From Thiotrichaceae bacterium (lineage in GTDB: Bacteria > Pseudomonadota > Gammaproteobacteria > Thiotrichales > Thiotrichaceae): a stretch of DNA of 32,261 nt. Position numbers and translations under genes: made by a program. Positions 25,227 through 32,261 of this stretch are shown here, one piece after another. Location: assembly GCA_026989335.1 (NCBI GenBank), contig JALSJN010000009.1, forward strand, positions 1-32,261, in the 5' to 3' direction. The notes under the pieces were generated by a model. That model did no database searches. It was not told where the DNA came from and was given only the letters and a program-made list of their open reading frames with translations. Every line of letters begins with the position of its first letter. The stretch's first letter is position 1.

Positions 25227-25319
25227 ATGCCTTACCTTATGCAAAAAACAATCGGATTTATTTTACTTTCGGCCACGGTCGGTTTAGTCTGTCTACAAGT
25301 TTTATTTCATATAAATTAA
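25227..25319 (+). CDS. Possible 30-residue membrane peptide
   Basis: ATG at 25227, TAA at 25317-25319, 14 bases before the XpaC start. It begins MPYLMQKTIGFILLSATVGL and continues VCLQVLFHIN, a single hydrophobic helix. Only GAG precedes it as a ribosome site. It lies just after the predicted promoter and would be the first gene of the cluster. It could be a real small membrane protein or a chance frame in an AT-rich leader. Confidence 0.3.
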   Translation: MPYLMQKTIGFILLSATVGLVCLQVLFHIN

Positions 25320-25333
25320 TGAGTTAATACTAA

Positions 25334-26179
25334 ATGAGTAAAGCAAAACGTTACGAACCCGCCACGGAAGTCCTTGATACGGTAAAAACAGGGATTAAAG
25401 GCACGCTACTTTTTTTAATGCCGTTACCGGTGTTGATTGCTGCGGTTGTCCACTTAGTTAAAGGCCAGCTATTTTCTAGCATTACCGCTGGGGCATTATT
25501 TGCAGGTTTTATGATTGCTGCAGTTGTCGCACGCCACGGCTTTAAGTTAGAAAGCCGCTTTAAAAAGAAGAAGCTAGCACGAGCACCCGGCACACCTTTT
25601 AAGTCTGTTGCAGCACTTTTATTGGCGATTACCACGGGTTTAACCGCGTTTTTACTCTCAGATTATGGTTTATTTTCAAGCATCTTAATTGGCTTTGTCA
25701 CGTTGCTTGGCTTTTACCTCGCGTATGGGATGGACCCACGCCGCGATAAAACCGGCAATATTTCATTAGGTGTTAGTGCCGATGAAGTCTTTGAAGCCTT
25801 AGAAGAGGCAGAGATCAAAATAGCTACGATTGAAAAGGCGCGTGAAAACATTAGCAATGTTAACTTTGATAAACACTTAAAACGTATTATTAAAAAAGCC
25901 CGTGGTATTCTCACTTTAATAGAAGAAGATCCACGCGACTTAACCCGTGCTAGAAAATTTTTAAAAGTCTATTTAGAAGGCACCGCACGTGTGACTGAGA
26001 GTTATGCCAAAACCCACGGACGAGACGCAACGACTGAAGTTTTAGATAATGATTTTCAAGAAGTACTTGATTCGATTGAATCAACTTTTGACGAGCAACA
26101 CCAAAAACTTTTACGCAATGATCAACTCGACCTTGATGTGAAAATTGAAGTACTCAGAACACAATTAAAAGGGCTCTAG
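25334..26179 (+). CDS. XpaC-like membrane protein (5-bromo-4-chloroindolyl phosphate hydrolysis family)
   Basis: 281 residues. Four hydrophobic helices occupy about 22-42, 46-66, 91-110 and 114-133; the C-terminal half (150-281) is a charged, mostly helical cytoplasmic domain. The overall pattern, a four-helix membrane part with DPRRDKTGNISLGVSADEVFEAL and then a helical domain, fits XpaC (Halogen_Hydrol family). The family name comes from an enzyme assay in Bacillus and probably does not describe the real role. XpaC genes commonly sit next to TelA genes, as here (46 bases before). It is the first clear gene of a four-gene unit. Confidence 0.8.
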   Translation: MSKAKRYEPATEVLDTVKTGIKGTLLFLMPLPVLIAAVVHLVKGQLFSSITAGALFAGFMIAAVVARHGFKLESRFKKKKLARAPGTPFKSVAALLLAITTGLTAFLLSDYGLFSSILIGFVTLLGFYLAYGMDPRRDKTGNISLGVSADEVFEALEEAEIKIATIEKARENISNVNFDKHLKRIIKKARGILTLIEEDPRDLTRARKFLKVYLEGTARVTESYAKTHGRDATTEVLDNDFQEVLDSIESTFDEQHQKLLRNDQLDLDVKIEVLRTQLKGL

Positions 26180-26225
26180 TCCATAGCCTTTACCCCATTA
26201 GATAACACCAAAAAGGATTTATAAA

Positions 26226-27422
26226 ATGTCTGAAACTACCACTGCTACGACCAGCGCAACTGAAATTGATATTCTCCCTGGCACTGAGCTAACCAAGTAT
26301 AAAGAACTTTCCAATGAGATTATCGCTTACAGTAAAGCCGAGTCCGATGATCAAAAAACTATGGAGCAGTTGATTGCAGAAATTAATGTAGAAGACCGTA
26401 GCACCATATTATTTTTTGGTAGCAAAGCACAAGAAGAGATGAGTACCATTTCTGAAAACATGCTTGAAGGGGTTCGTAATAAAGACTTAGGTAAAACAGG
26501 CGCACCGCTTAACGATATGATTGCCGCTATCCGTGGTTTTGATATTGATGAGCTAAACCCTAATCGTAAGCTTGGATTTTTTGCGCGTTTATTTGGCAAA
26601 GCAAAACCTGTTTCTGTGTTTTTAAGTAAGTACGACGATGTGCGCAAGCAAATCAACAACATCACCGACAAAATGGAAGAACAGAAAACTCAGCTGCTAA
26701 CCGATATTATTTCATTGGATAAGTTATACGATGCCAATTTAGAATACTTTCACAAGCTTGAGCTTTATATCGCTGCGGGGGATGAGAAACTCCGTATGGT
26801 TGATGAAAACCAAATACCTGAACTTGTGAAAATTGCTGAAGCTGATACAGAAAATCTGTTACCTGCACAAGCGGTTCGTGATATGCGTGGCGCACGCGAT
26901 GATTTAGAACGTCGTCTACACGACCTACGCCTAACTCGCCAAGTTGCCATGCAGAGCTTACCGAGTATTCGTCTGGTGCAAGAAAACGATAAAATGCTTA
27001 TTAATAAAGTTAACTCGACTTTAATTAATACCGTACCTTTATGGAAAAACCAACTCGCGCAAGCCGTAACCATTTACCGCATGAGTGATACCGCTGACAC
27101 GGTTAAAAAAGCCACCGACTTAACCAATGATTTATTAGAAAGTAACGCAGATAATCTACGTACCGCTAATGCCGAAGTGCGCAAACAAATGGAGCGCGGT
27201 GTGTTTGATATCGAATCAGTACGCAAAGCCAATAATCAATTAATTGAAACCATCAACGACAGCCTAAAAATTGCCGAAGAAGGTAAAGCAAAACGTGCCG
27301 AAGCAGATAAAGAGCTCACCCATATGGAAAGCGAACTACGCGCTGCATTAGTCGCCGCAAAATCACGTGCTGATAACCCTGTGCAAGAAATTGCAGAAGA
27401 AGCTACTAAAGCGATTAAGTAA
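26226..27422 (+). CDS. TelA-like toxic anion resistance protein
   Basis: 398 residues, soluble, almost entirely helical with coiled-coil character and no signal peptide. TelA-family features are visible: LGFFARLFGKAKPVSVFLSKYDDVRKQI near 118-145, LDKLYDANLEYFHKLELYIAAG near 163-184, the RQVAMQSLPSIRLVQENDKML core near 238-258, and TVPLWKNQLAQAV near 273. TelA proteins were linked to tellurite resistance and membrane stress; the mechanism is not established. AAAGGAT lies at good spacing before the ATG. XpaC upstream and an SPFH gene 63 bases downstream suggest one membrane-associated complex. Confidence 0.9.
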   Translation: MSETTTATTSATEIDILPGTELTKYKELSNEIIAYSKAESDDQKTMEQLIAEINVEDRSTILFFGSKAQEEMSTISENMLEGVRNKDLGKTGAPLNDMIAAIRGFDIDELNPNRKLGFFARLFGKAKPVSVFLSKYDDVRKQINNITDKMEEQKTQLLTDIISLDKLYDANLEYFHKLELYIAAGDEKLRMVDENQIPELVKIAEADTENLLPAQAVRDMRGARDDLERRLHDLRLTRQVAMQSLPSIRLVQENDKMLINKVNSTLINTVPLWKNQLAQAVTIYRMSDTADTVKKATDLTNDLLESNADNLRTANAEVRKQMERGVFDIESVRKANNQLIETINDSLKIAEEGKAKRAEADKELTHMESELRAALVAAKSRADNPVQEIAEEATKAIK

Positions 27423-27485
27423 TTATTGCTATCGCTGACTGTTTGGTCGTAACGGTCGACAGATAAAATATTAAGGAGAGATAAC

Positions 27486-28625
27486 ATGAGCATTTGGGAC
27501 AAACTATTTGGCGAATTCGTCGATATAATTGAATGGACAGATTCAAGCGTAGATACGATGGTTTACCGTTTTCAGCGCTACGGTAATGAAATTAAATTTG
27601 GCGCAAAACTCACGGTGCGTGAATCCCAAGTTGCGGTATTTGTTAGCGAAGGGGAAATTGCTGATATTTTAGGCCCCGGTCTTTATGAGCTTGAAACCAA
27701 AAATCTACCCATTTTATCAACCTTACAACATTGGTATCACGGCTTTGAAAGTCCCTTCAAAGCCGAAGTTTACTTCTTTAATATGCGCCAGTTTACGGAT
27801 CTAAAATGGGGCACCAAAAACCCTATCATGATGCGTGATAAAGAATTTAACATGGTGCGCCTGCGTACTTTTGGTACCTATACCATTCGCATTGATGACC
27901 CCAGCAAATTTATTCGTGAAATTGTTGGCACCGATGGTCACTTTACCGTTGATGAAATCAGCAGCCAGCTACGCAACTTAATCGTCACTCGCTACACTGA
28001 TATTTTAGGTAGCGCGGATATTCCCGTGTTAGATTTAGCTGGCAACCAAAGTCAACTTGGTAAGCTACTCACCCAACGGATTGGCCCAGAATTTAAAGAC
28101 TACGGCCTTGAACTCACCCAAGTTCTGGTTGAAAATATCTCATTACCGCCTGAGGTTGAAAAAGCCTTAGACAAACGTACCAGCATGGGCATGATTGGTG
28201 ATTTAAATAAATACATCCAGTTCGGTGCTGCTGAGTCGATGATAAATAACACCGGTGGCGGTGGCACAGGTAGCGCCATTGAAATGGGTTTAGGTTTCGC
28301 GATGGCAAATAAAATGGCGCATGATTTTGATAAACCTGCACTCGGTTCGACAGTGGCATCACCAACCACTAACAGCATTCCCAGCCCACCTCCTCTGCCT
28401 GACACCAATTGGCATGTTGCCATAGACCGTAAAACAGTTGGCCCCTTAGACTTATCACAACTCCAACAACTTGCGTCAAATCGACAAATTTCACCCGGCA
28501 CTTTAGCATGGATTGATGGCATGAAAGAATGGCAGTCCATAGAACTTATTAAAGCACTTGATGGACTTTTTGAAGACTCTGACAGTGGCACTGAAACACC
28601 ACCAAAGTTACCAGACAACAAATAA
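27486..28625 (+). CDS. SPFH-domain (YdjI-like) protein with C-terminal GYF_2 domain
   Basis: 379 residues. Residues 1-230 form an SPFH/Band-7 type domain of the 'virion core protein'/YdjI group: KLTVRESQVAVFVSEGEIAD, then GPGLYELETKNLPIL and EISSQLRNLIVTRYTDIL. A Gly-rich segment (250-280) and a Pro-rich linker (296-306) follow. A GYF_2 domain is at about 309-354: WHVAIDRKTVGPLDLSQLQQ then GTLAWIDGMKEWQSI. B. subtilis YdjI works with YdjG and YdjH to recruit a PspA-family protein to the membrane. GYF_2 domains usually bind proline-rich or membrane partners. A strong AAGGAGAG ribosome site precedes the ATG. No PspA gene is in the window. Confidence 0.88.
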   Translation: MSIWDKLFGEFVDIIEWTDSSVDTMVYRFQRYGNEIKFGAKLTVRESQVAVFVSEGEIADILGPGLYELETKNLPILSTLQHWYHGFESPFKAEVYFFNMRQFTDLKWGTKNPIMMRDKEFNMVRLRTFGTYTIRIDDPSKFIREIVGTDGHFTVDEISSQLRNLIVTRYTDILGSADIPVLDLAGNQSQLGKLLTQRIGPEFKDYGLELTQVLVENISLPPEVEKALDKRTSMGMIGDLNKYIQFGAAESMINNTGGGGTGSAIEMGLGFAMANKMAHDFDKPALGSTVASPTTNSIPSPPPLPDTNWHVAIDRKTVGPLDLSQLQQLASNRQISPGTLAWIDGMKEWQSIELIKALDGLFEDSDSGTETPPKLPDNK

Positions 28626-28637
28626 AAGTAAGCTATT

Positions 28638-30008
28638 GTGCCGCAATTATTTGATGAAAAAACGCGCTTTACGCCACTATCTGCTGAGCCAATAAAAGAT
28701 ACAGACGAAAAAGCCAGAGAGGATGAACATGTCATCTCACAAGCGCATTTTACCTGCGAAAACTGTGGTTCGCATTTGGTGTATTCACCCACCTCGCAAG
28801 ACTTATTATGCCGTAACTGTGGACATCACTACCCTGTTGCTACCTCGCACGAAAAAATCCATGAGTATGACTTTAAAGAAGCCGTACAAGAGCTAGCACG
28901 GCTACAACGAAACTCACCCAAAAGTACCAAGATTGCAATTATCCAATGCCCTTCTTGCGGTGCTGAATTTAGCTTTAAAGATAACGAACATGCGGGTGAT
29001 TGTCCCTATTGCGCCACACCTGTTATAGCCGGCACAGCACATGCCCGCTTTATTATTCCACGTTCCTTATTGCCTTTTCTAATCGAGCAAAAACAAGCTA
29101 TTCAAATCTATGATGATTGGATTGGCAGCCGTTGGTTTGCCCCTTCTGCACTTAAAAAACACAGCAAACGCAATGATAAATTAGTCGGAATTTTCTTACC
29201 CTACTGGACCTACGATAGCCAAACAACGAATAACTATCGTGGTCAACGGGGCATCACTTATTATGACCGACAAGTCTACTCAACCGTCATCAATGGTCGG
29301 CGCGTACAACAAGTAAGAACCGTCGCGAGAATCCGCTGGACACCCGTAGCAGGCAGAGTCAATTTGCATTTTAATGATGTATTAATCGGCGCAACAAAGA
29401 CACTTCCCAGAACCATTATCAACCACTTACAACCTTGGGATTTAGACAACCTAGTTCCCTATTCTGAAGAATATATCAGTGGTTTTCGCAGTGAAATATA
29501 TCAAGTAACCGTAGACCAAGGCTTCTTACAGGCAGAAAACATCATGGAAACTAAAATCCACCGGTCTGTACGCTATGATATTGGTGGTGACCATCAACGA
29601 ATATCTGCCGTCAACACACAACACGAAGACACTACCTTTAAGCATATATTATTACCCGTGTGGTCAGCGGCTTTCAAATACCGTAAAAAAACCTACCGCT
29701 ACGTGATAAATGGGCGCAACGGTACTATTCAAGGAGAGCGCCCTTATAGTTATATTAAAATTGGCTTTGCTATGTTAGCTGTTGCCACTGTTGTATTTGG
29801 CTTATTATTTGCGATGGATAAGCAAGGGGCGTTTAATCAAACCAACTTTAACCAAAATCAAGGTAACTACAATCAAAACGACCGCCGATTCAATAATGAA
29901 TTTTTTGAAAATAGCTTTCGGCTTGATCGTTACCAAAACCCAAGAGTTCGCAAACGTGACGCCCAACCAACTGAGCTTGACTCATTTATTCGTTTTAATA
30001 ACTTTTAA
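28638..30008 (+). CDS. Double zinc-ribbon membrane protein (YdjG-like)
   Basis: 456 residues, GTG start 12 bases after the SPFH stop. Two zinc ribbons lie at the N-terminus: C40-C43-C58-C61 and C104-C107-C122-C125 (CPSC/CPYC). Residues 140-370 form a beta-rich domain with FLPYWTYDSQTTNNYRGQRG and YVINGRNGTIQGERPYS; one membrane helix is at about 374-393. The tail is low-complexity, rich in Asn and Gln (about 400-425). Proteins with TFIIB-like ribbons, such as YdjG, are encoded beside SPFH/YdjI genes. The ribbons probably bind zinc and mediate protein contacts rather than DNA repair as some automatic names suggest. Last gene of the cluster; I see no strong terminator after it. Confidence 0.8.
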   Translation: MPQLFDEKTRFTPLSAEPIKDTDEKAREDEHVISQAHFTCENCGSHLVYSPTSQDLLCRNCGHHYPVATSHEKIHEYDFKEAVQELARLQRNSPKSTKIAIIQCPSCGAEFSFKDNEHAGDCPYCATPVIAGTAHARFIIPRSLLPFLIEQKQAIQIYDDWIGSRWFAPSALKKHSKRNDKLVGIFLPYWTYDSQTTNNYRGQRGITYYDRQVYSTVINGRRVQQVRTVARIRWTPVAGRVNLHFNDVLIGATKTLPRTIINHLQPWDLDNLVPYSEEYISGFRSEIYQVTVDQGFLQAENIMETKIHRSVRYDIGGDHQRISAVNTQHEDTTFKHILLPVWSAAFKYRKKTYRYVINGRNGTIQGERPYSYIKIGFAMLAVATVVFGLLFAMDKQGAFNQTNFNQNQGNYNQNDRRFNNEFFENSFRLDRYQNPRVRKRDAQPTELDSFIRFNNF

Positions 30009-30205
30009 AACCATCGTGAAGTTTACCTAACCCCATATTAAATATCACTCAACAGATGATTGATCTGACATGTTTTCTAAAAATGCTTACCCAACCGATT
30101 AAACACAAGTGAAGAAGTTTTGTACAAAACCCGCAATTTTCTTTAAATAAACAGAAAATCGTTTATAATTCATAAATATACATCATCTAAAAAGAGATTA
30201 AATCT

Positions 30206-30733
30206 ATGAAAAAGCTCATAGCACCATTATTACTTATCGCATTGGCAGGTCTATCAAGTCCTGCATTTTCAAAAAACCTTAACTTTGAAGCAGGTTATGG
30301 ACTACCTTATGGTCACTTCGGTGGCAATGCAAACTTTGATGTTGGAAACAATGTTGAGCTCTTTGCAGGGCTAGGTTTAGCCATTGGTAAAGCCAATATC
30401 AATAATACTGATAAATATGCTGCTGCCCCAGCTTTTTCACTTGGTGCAAGATATTACGTAGCCCCACATATTCGTTTAATGGTTGGCTACGGAACTATCG
30501 GTGGCTTATTAACAAAAGATGCATCATGGGCTACCAACCTTGATATGGAAACAATAAAAGGACGTTACATAGGTGCTGGTTACATGACTTCACGCAATAA
30601 AGGTCTTGTCGCTGATATCATGTATGTTGATACCAGTAACTTTGATGAAAAGATTTCTGAAATTGAAACGAGAGCTTTTGTTCAAGATTCTGACAATGAC
30701 ACCATCAAGTTTTCTGTGGGCTATCGTTTCTAA
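30206..30733 (+). CDS. Small outer-membrane beta-barrel protein
   Basis: 175 residues. Signal peptide with cleavage probably after AFS (22), then strands typical of an eight-stranded barrel (NLNFEAGYGLPYGHFG, FSLGARYYVAPHIRLMVGYG, GRYIGAGYMTSRNKGLVADI) and the C-terminal signature KFSVGYRF ending in Phe. This resembles OmpA-type/OmpW-size barrels without a periplasmic domain. I do not recognise a specific family. A TATAAT at 30164-30169 may be the -10 of its own promoter. A terminator follows at 30747-30786. Confidence 0.75.
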   Translation: MKKLIAPLLLIALAGLSSPAFSKNLNFEAGYGLPYGHFGGNANFDVGNNVELFAGLGLAIGKANINNTDKYAAAPAFSLGARYYVAPHIRLMVGYGTIGGLLTKDASWATNLDMETIKGRYIGAGYMTSRNKGLVADIMYVDTSNFDEKISEIETRAFVQDSDNDTIKFSVGYRF

Positions 30734-30746
30734 AAAACAATAATTT

Positions 30747-30786
30747 AAAAAAAGCCACTGAGAATTTTATTTCTCTGTGCTTTTTT
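30747..30786. terminator. Bidirectional terminator between barrel and thioredoxin-like genes
   Basis: An imperfect hairpin: AAAAAAGCCACTGAGAA on the left and TTCTCTGTGCTTTTTT on the right, with a loop of ATTTTATT type. The A and T runs allow termination of both convergent genes. Confidence 0.7.
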
Positions 30787-30801
30787 GTTTCTGCCTTTTG
30801 T

Positions 30802-31161
30802 CTACGGCTCCTCTTCTGCAGGTTTAGATAATGCCGCACGGATTGCATCAATAATCTTTTGCGAATGCGCCTCGCTATGTAACTCACAGTGAAACTGTCC
30901 ATTGTTATACAGAAACATACTCGGCAAATGAAACACATTAAATTCATTGACCAAAGCAGTAGCTTTATCCGCTTTTATCTCAAAAGCAACAAACTCACCC
31001 AAAGCATTTTTTAAAAGCACTTTATTCGCTAACAATAAATCACGTAAGTGGTGGCACGATGCACAATGTGGACCGGTGAAAAAGACTAAAGCTACCCCAG
31101 TAGTTTCTTCAATTTTTTGGTGAAAGTTAAATTCGTCGCGTTCTTGTATCATGTCTAACAC
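30802..31161 (-). CDS. Thioredoxin-like protein with CASC site
   Basis: 119 residues. Thioredoxin-fold features: VALVFFTGPHCASCHHLRDLL with the redox CxxC at 33-36 and a cis-proline at P80 in FHLPSMFLY. The Ala-Ser dipeptide between the cysteines is unusual compared with the Gly-Pro of classic thioredoxin, and there is an extra C92. No signal peptide. The gene starts with GTG at 31161, overlapping the end of murB, with GGTGA just upstream; an ATG at 31152 is the alternative start. It probably forms an operon with murB, but there is no obvious functional link. Confidence 0.82.
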   Translation of the reverse strand: MLDMIQERDEFNFHQKIEETTGVALVFFTGPHCASCHHLRDLLLANKVLLKNALGEFVAFEIKADKATALVNEFNVFHLPSMFLYNNGQFHCELHSEAHSQKIIDAIRAALSKPAEEEP

Positions 31162-32198
31162 GAAATCACCCGTGGCTCTGCCTCCAAGCTAACCCCAAAT
31201 CTTTCCTTAACCGATGCCATAATCTCTTGCGCAACTGCCCATAAATCAGCACCTGTGGCGTTCGCGTAATTCACCAACACCAATGCATGCTTTTCAGAAA
31301 CACCGGCATCGCCTTTTTTGTAACCCTTAAATCCACACTGATCAATCAACCAAGCGGCTGAGGTTTTCATATCGCCATTCGCTTGCTCCCAACCAGGAAC
31401 TTCTGAGTTATCTGCTTTCAATACTTGCCATTCAGCCAAACTCAACACTGGGTTTTTAAAAAAACTTCCCGCATTACCAATCACCTCAGGATCAGGTAAT
31501 TTACTTTGACGCAGAGCAATTATCACATCGCTAATAAGCTCGGCAGTCAATTCTTTGCCACCTAAGACTTCCCGCACGCCAGCATAGTCTGTTTTCCATA
31601 TCGGCTGTTTGCTTTCTTTGGTTAAAGCAAAAGTAACTGAAGTAATCAATAGTTTATCTAGCATTTGAGATTTAAAAATACTTTCTCGATAAGTAAACTT
31701 ACAGGCAGATTTTTGGTATTCAAATACCTCGCCTGTTCCTAAATCAACCGCTTGTAGTGAGTAAAAGCTATCTGCTAGCTCAACACCATACGCACCGATG
31801 TTTTGAATAGGAGCTGCGCCAACAGTACCGGGAATTAAGGATAGGTTTTCTAATCCTGCGTATTTCTGCCTCACGGTCCAACGCACAAAATCATGCCAGT
31901 TTTCACCCCCAGCCGCGGTGACATAAACATGATTTTCATCTTCATCGGCAATATCTCTCCCTGCAAGGCAGATTTTAGTGACGAGTCCATCGTAATCATT
32001 TTTAAACAATAAATTACTGCCTCCACCGACTAATAAATGAGGTGAATTTTCCCCTGCTTTATTTGTCGCTTTCCAATCTAGCAGATCGGCAATATCTTCC
32101 ATTGTATGAATTTCGCAGTAATATTTAGCATTGCCATCAACGCCAAAGGTATTTAATGCTTTTAATGAGGTGTTTTTGTGTATTTGCATGTCGCGCAT
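31155..32198 (-). CDS. murB: UDP-N-acetylenolpyruvoylglucosamine reductase
   Basis: FAD- and NADPH-dependent enzyme that makes UDP-N-acetylmuramate in peptidoglycan synthesis. 347 residues (E. coli 342), type I. The FAD-binding GGGSN is at 58-62, then LIPGTVGAAPIQNIGAYGVE near 121-140. The active-site Arg171 (TYRES), Ser245 (GSFFKNP) and Glu341 near the C-terminus are all present. The ATG at 32198 is followed by a second ATG at 32189; MQIHKNTSLKALNTFGV is the typical family start, so the latter may be real. It overlaps the thioredoxin-like gene. Confidence 0.96.
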   Translation of the reverse strand: MRDMQIHKNTSLKALNTFGVDGNAKYYCEIHTMEDIADLLDWKATNKAGENSPHLLVGGGSNLLFKNDYDGLVTKICLAGRDIADEDENHVYVTAAGGENWHDFVRWTVRQKYAGLENLSLIPGTVGAAPIQNIGAYGVELADSFYSLQAVDLGTGEVFEYQKSACKFTYRESIFKSQMLDKLLITSVTFALTKESKQPIWKTDYAGVREVLGGKELTAELISDVIIALRQSKLPDPEVIGNAGSFFKNPVLSLAEWQVLKADNSEVPGWEQANGDMKTSAAWLIDQCGFKGYKKGDAGVSEKHALVLVNYANATGADLWAVAQEIMASVKERFGVSLEAEPRVISC

Positions 32199-32252
32199 TC
32201 TAACAAGAAAGGTATAATGTTCGCCTGTTTTAATTTATTTGGTTTAAGAATC

Positions 32253-32261
32253 ATGTCATCT
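32253..32261 (+). CDS. Possible start of a divergent gene, cut by window end
   Basis: ATGTCATCT at the end of the window could start a + strand gene divergent from murB; a TATAAT at 32213-32218 lies 35 bases upstream. Only three codons are visible, so nothing can be said about the product. Confidence 0.25.

Noticed and set aside
28100..28792. 230-residue open frame on the minus strand
   Set aside because: It is antisense to the SPFH gene and the start of the zinc-ribbon gene, has no family resemblance and mirrors their codon pattern.
1..32261. tRNA, rRNA, CRISPR array, IS element or prophage
   Set aside because: I saw no cloverleaf with CCA end, no regularly spaced direct repeats and no transposase, integrase or phage structural genes on either strand.

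Overview
The window is AT-rich, gene-dense bacterial chromosome, most likely from a gammaproteobacterium. The evidence is the set of housekeeping genes: a five-motif aminopeptidase N, an 865-residue aconitase B with Fe-S cysteines at 710/769/772, a MetG with a fused C-terminal tRNA-binding domain, an E. coli-type MurB, and AccA, TilS and Ung. Outer-membrane beta-barrels, a lipoprotein and a LolA-like protein confirm a Gram-negative envelope. I cannot name the genus. I see no tRNA, rRNA, IS element, prophage or CRISPR array.

Layout. 1-2398 (-): pepN, cut by the window start. 2598-4204 (+): ung and a DMT/EamA exporter. 4222-4980 (-): secreted Cys-rich Sel1-repeat protein. 5084-5584 (+): secreted pilin-like protein without chaperone or usher. 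5587-7099 (-): SAM methyltransferase and a FetB-type permease without its ATPase. 7245-7964 (+): PPP-type phosphatase. 7981-13845 (-): six-gene envelope operon (TetR, MMPL/RND transporter, LolA-like protein, TfoX-N protein, isoprenylcysteine-methyltransferase-like membrane protein, beta-barrel), with a promoter and palindromic operator upstream of the TetR gene. 14104-14976 (-): SdiA-regulated-type lipoprotein. 15137-15973 (-): a possible 40-residue membrane protein and a degenerate Rieske-fold protein. 16103-18217 (+): metG. 18305-20958 (-): thioredoxin, accA, tilS. 21160-24744 (+): acnB and an M23 peptidase. 24745-25333: a 589-base gap with a probable structured RNA ending in a strong terminator, then a promoter. 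25334-30008 (+): four-gene cluster XpaC, TelA, SPFH/GYF protein, double zinc-ribbon membrane protein. 30206-30733 (+): small beta-barrel. 30802-32198 (-): murB and a thioredoxin-like protein.

Genes that appear to act together: the TetR-MMPL operon looks like a self-regulated system moving a hydrophobic molecule through the envelope. The XpaC-TelA-SPFH-zinc-ribbon cluster looks like a membrane-stress module whose parts resemble Bacillus xpaC/yaaN and ydjG/ydjI, here under one promoter and preceded by the candidate RNA. The best candidates for something undescribed are the Rieske-fold protein that lost all four cluster ligands but kept its disulfide pair, the structured RNA at about 24.84-25.14 kb, and the four-gene membrane module.
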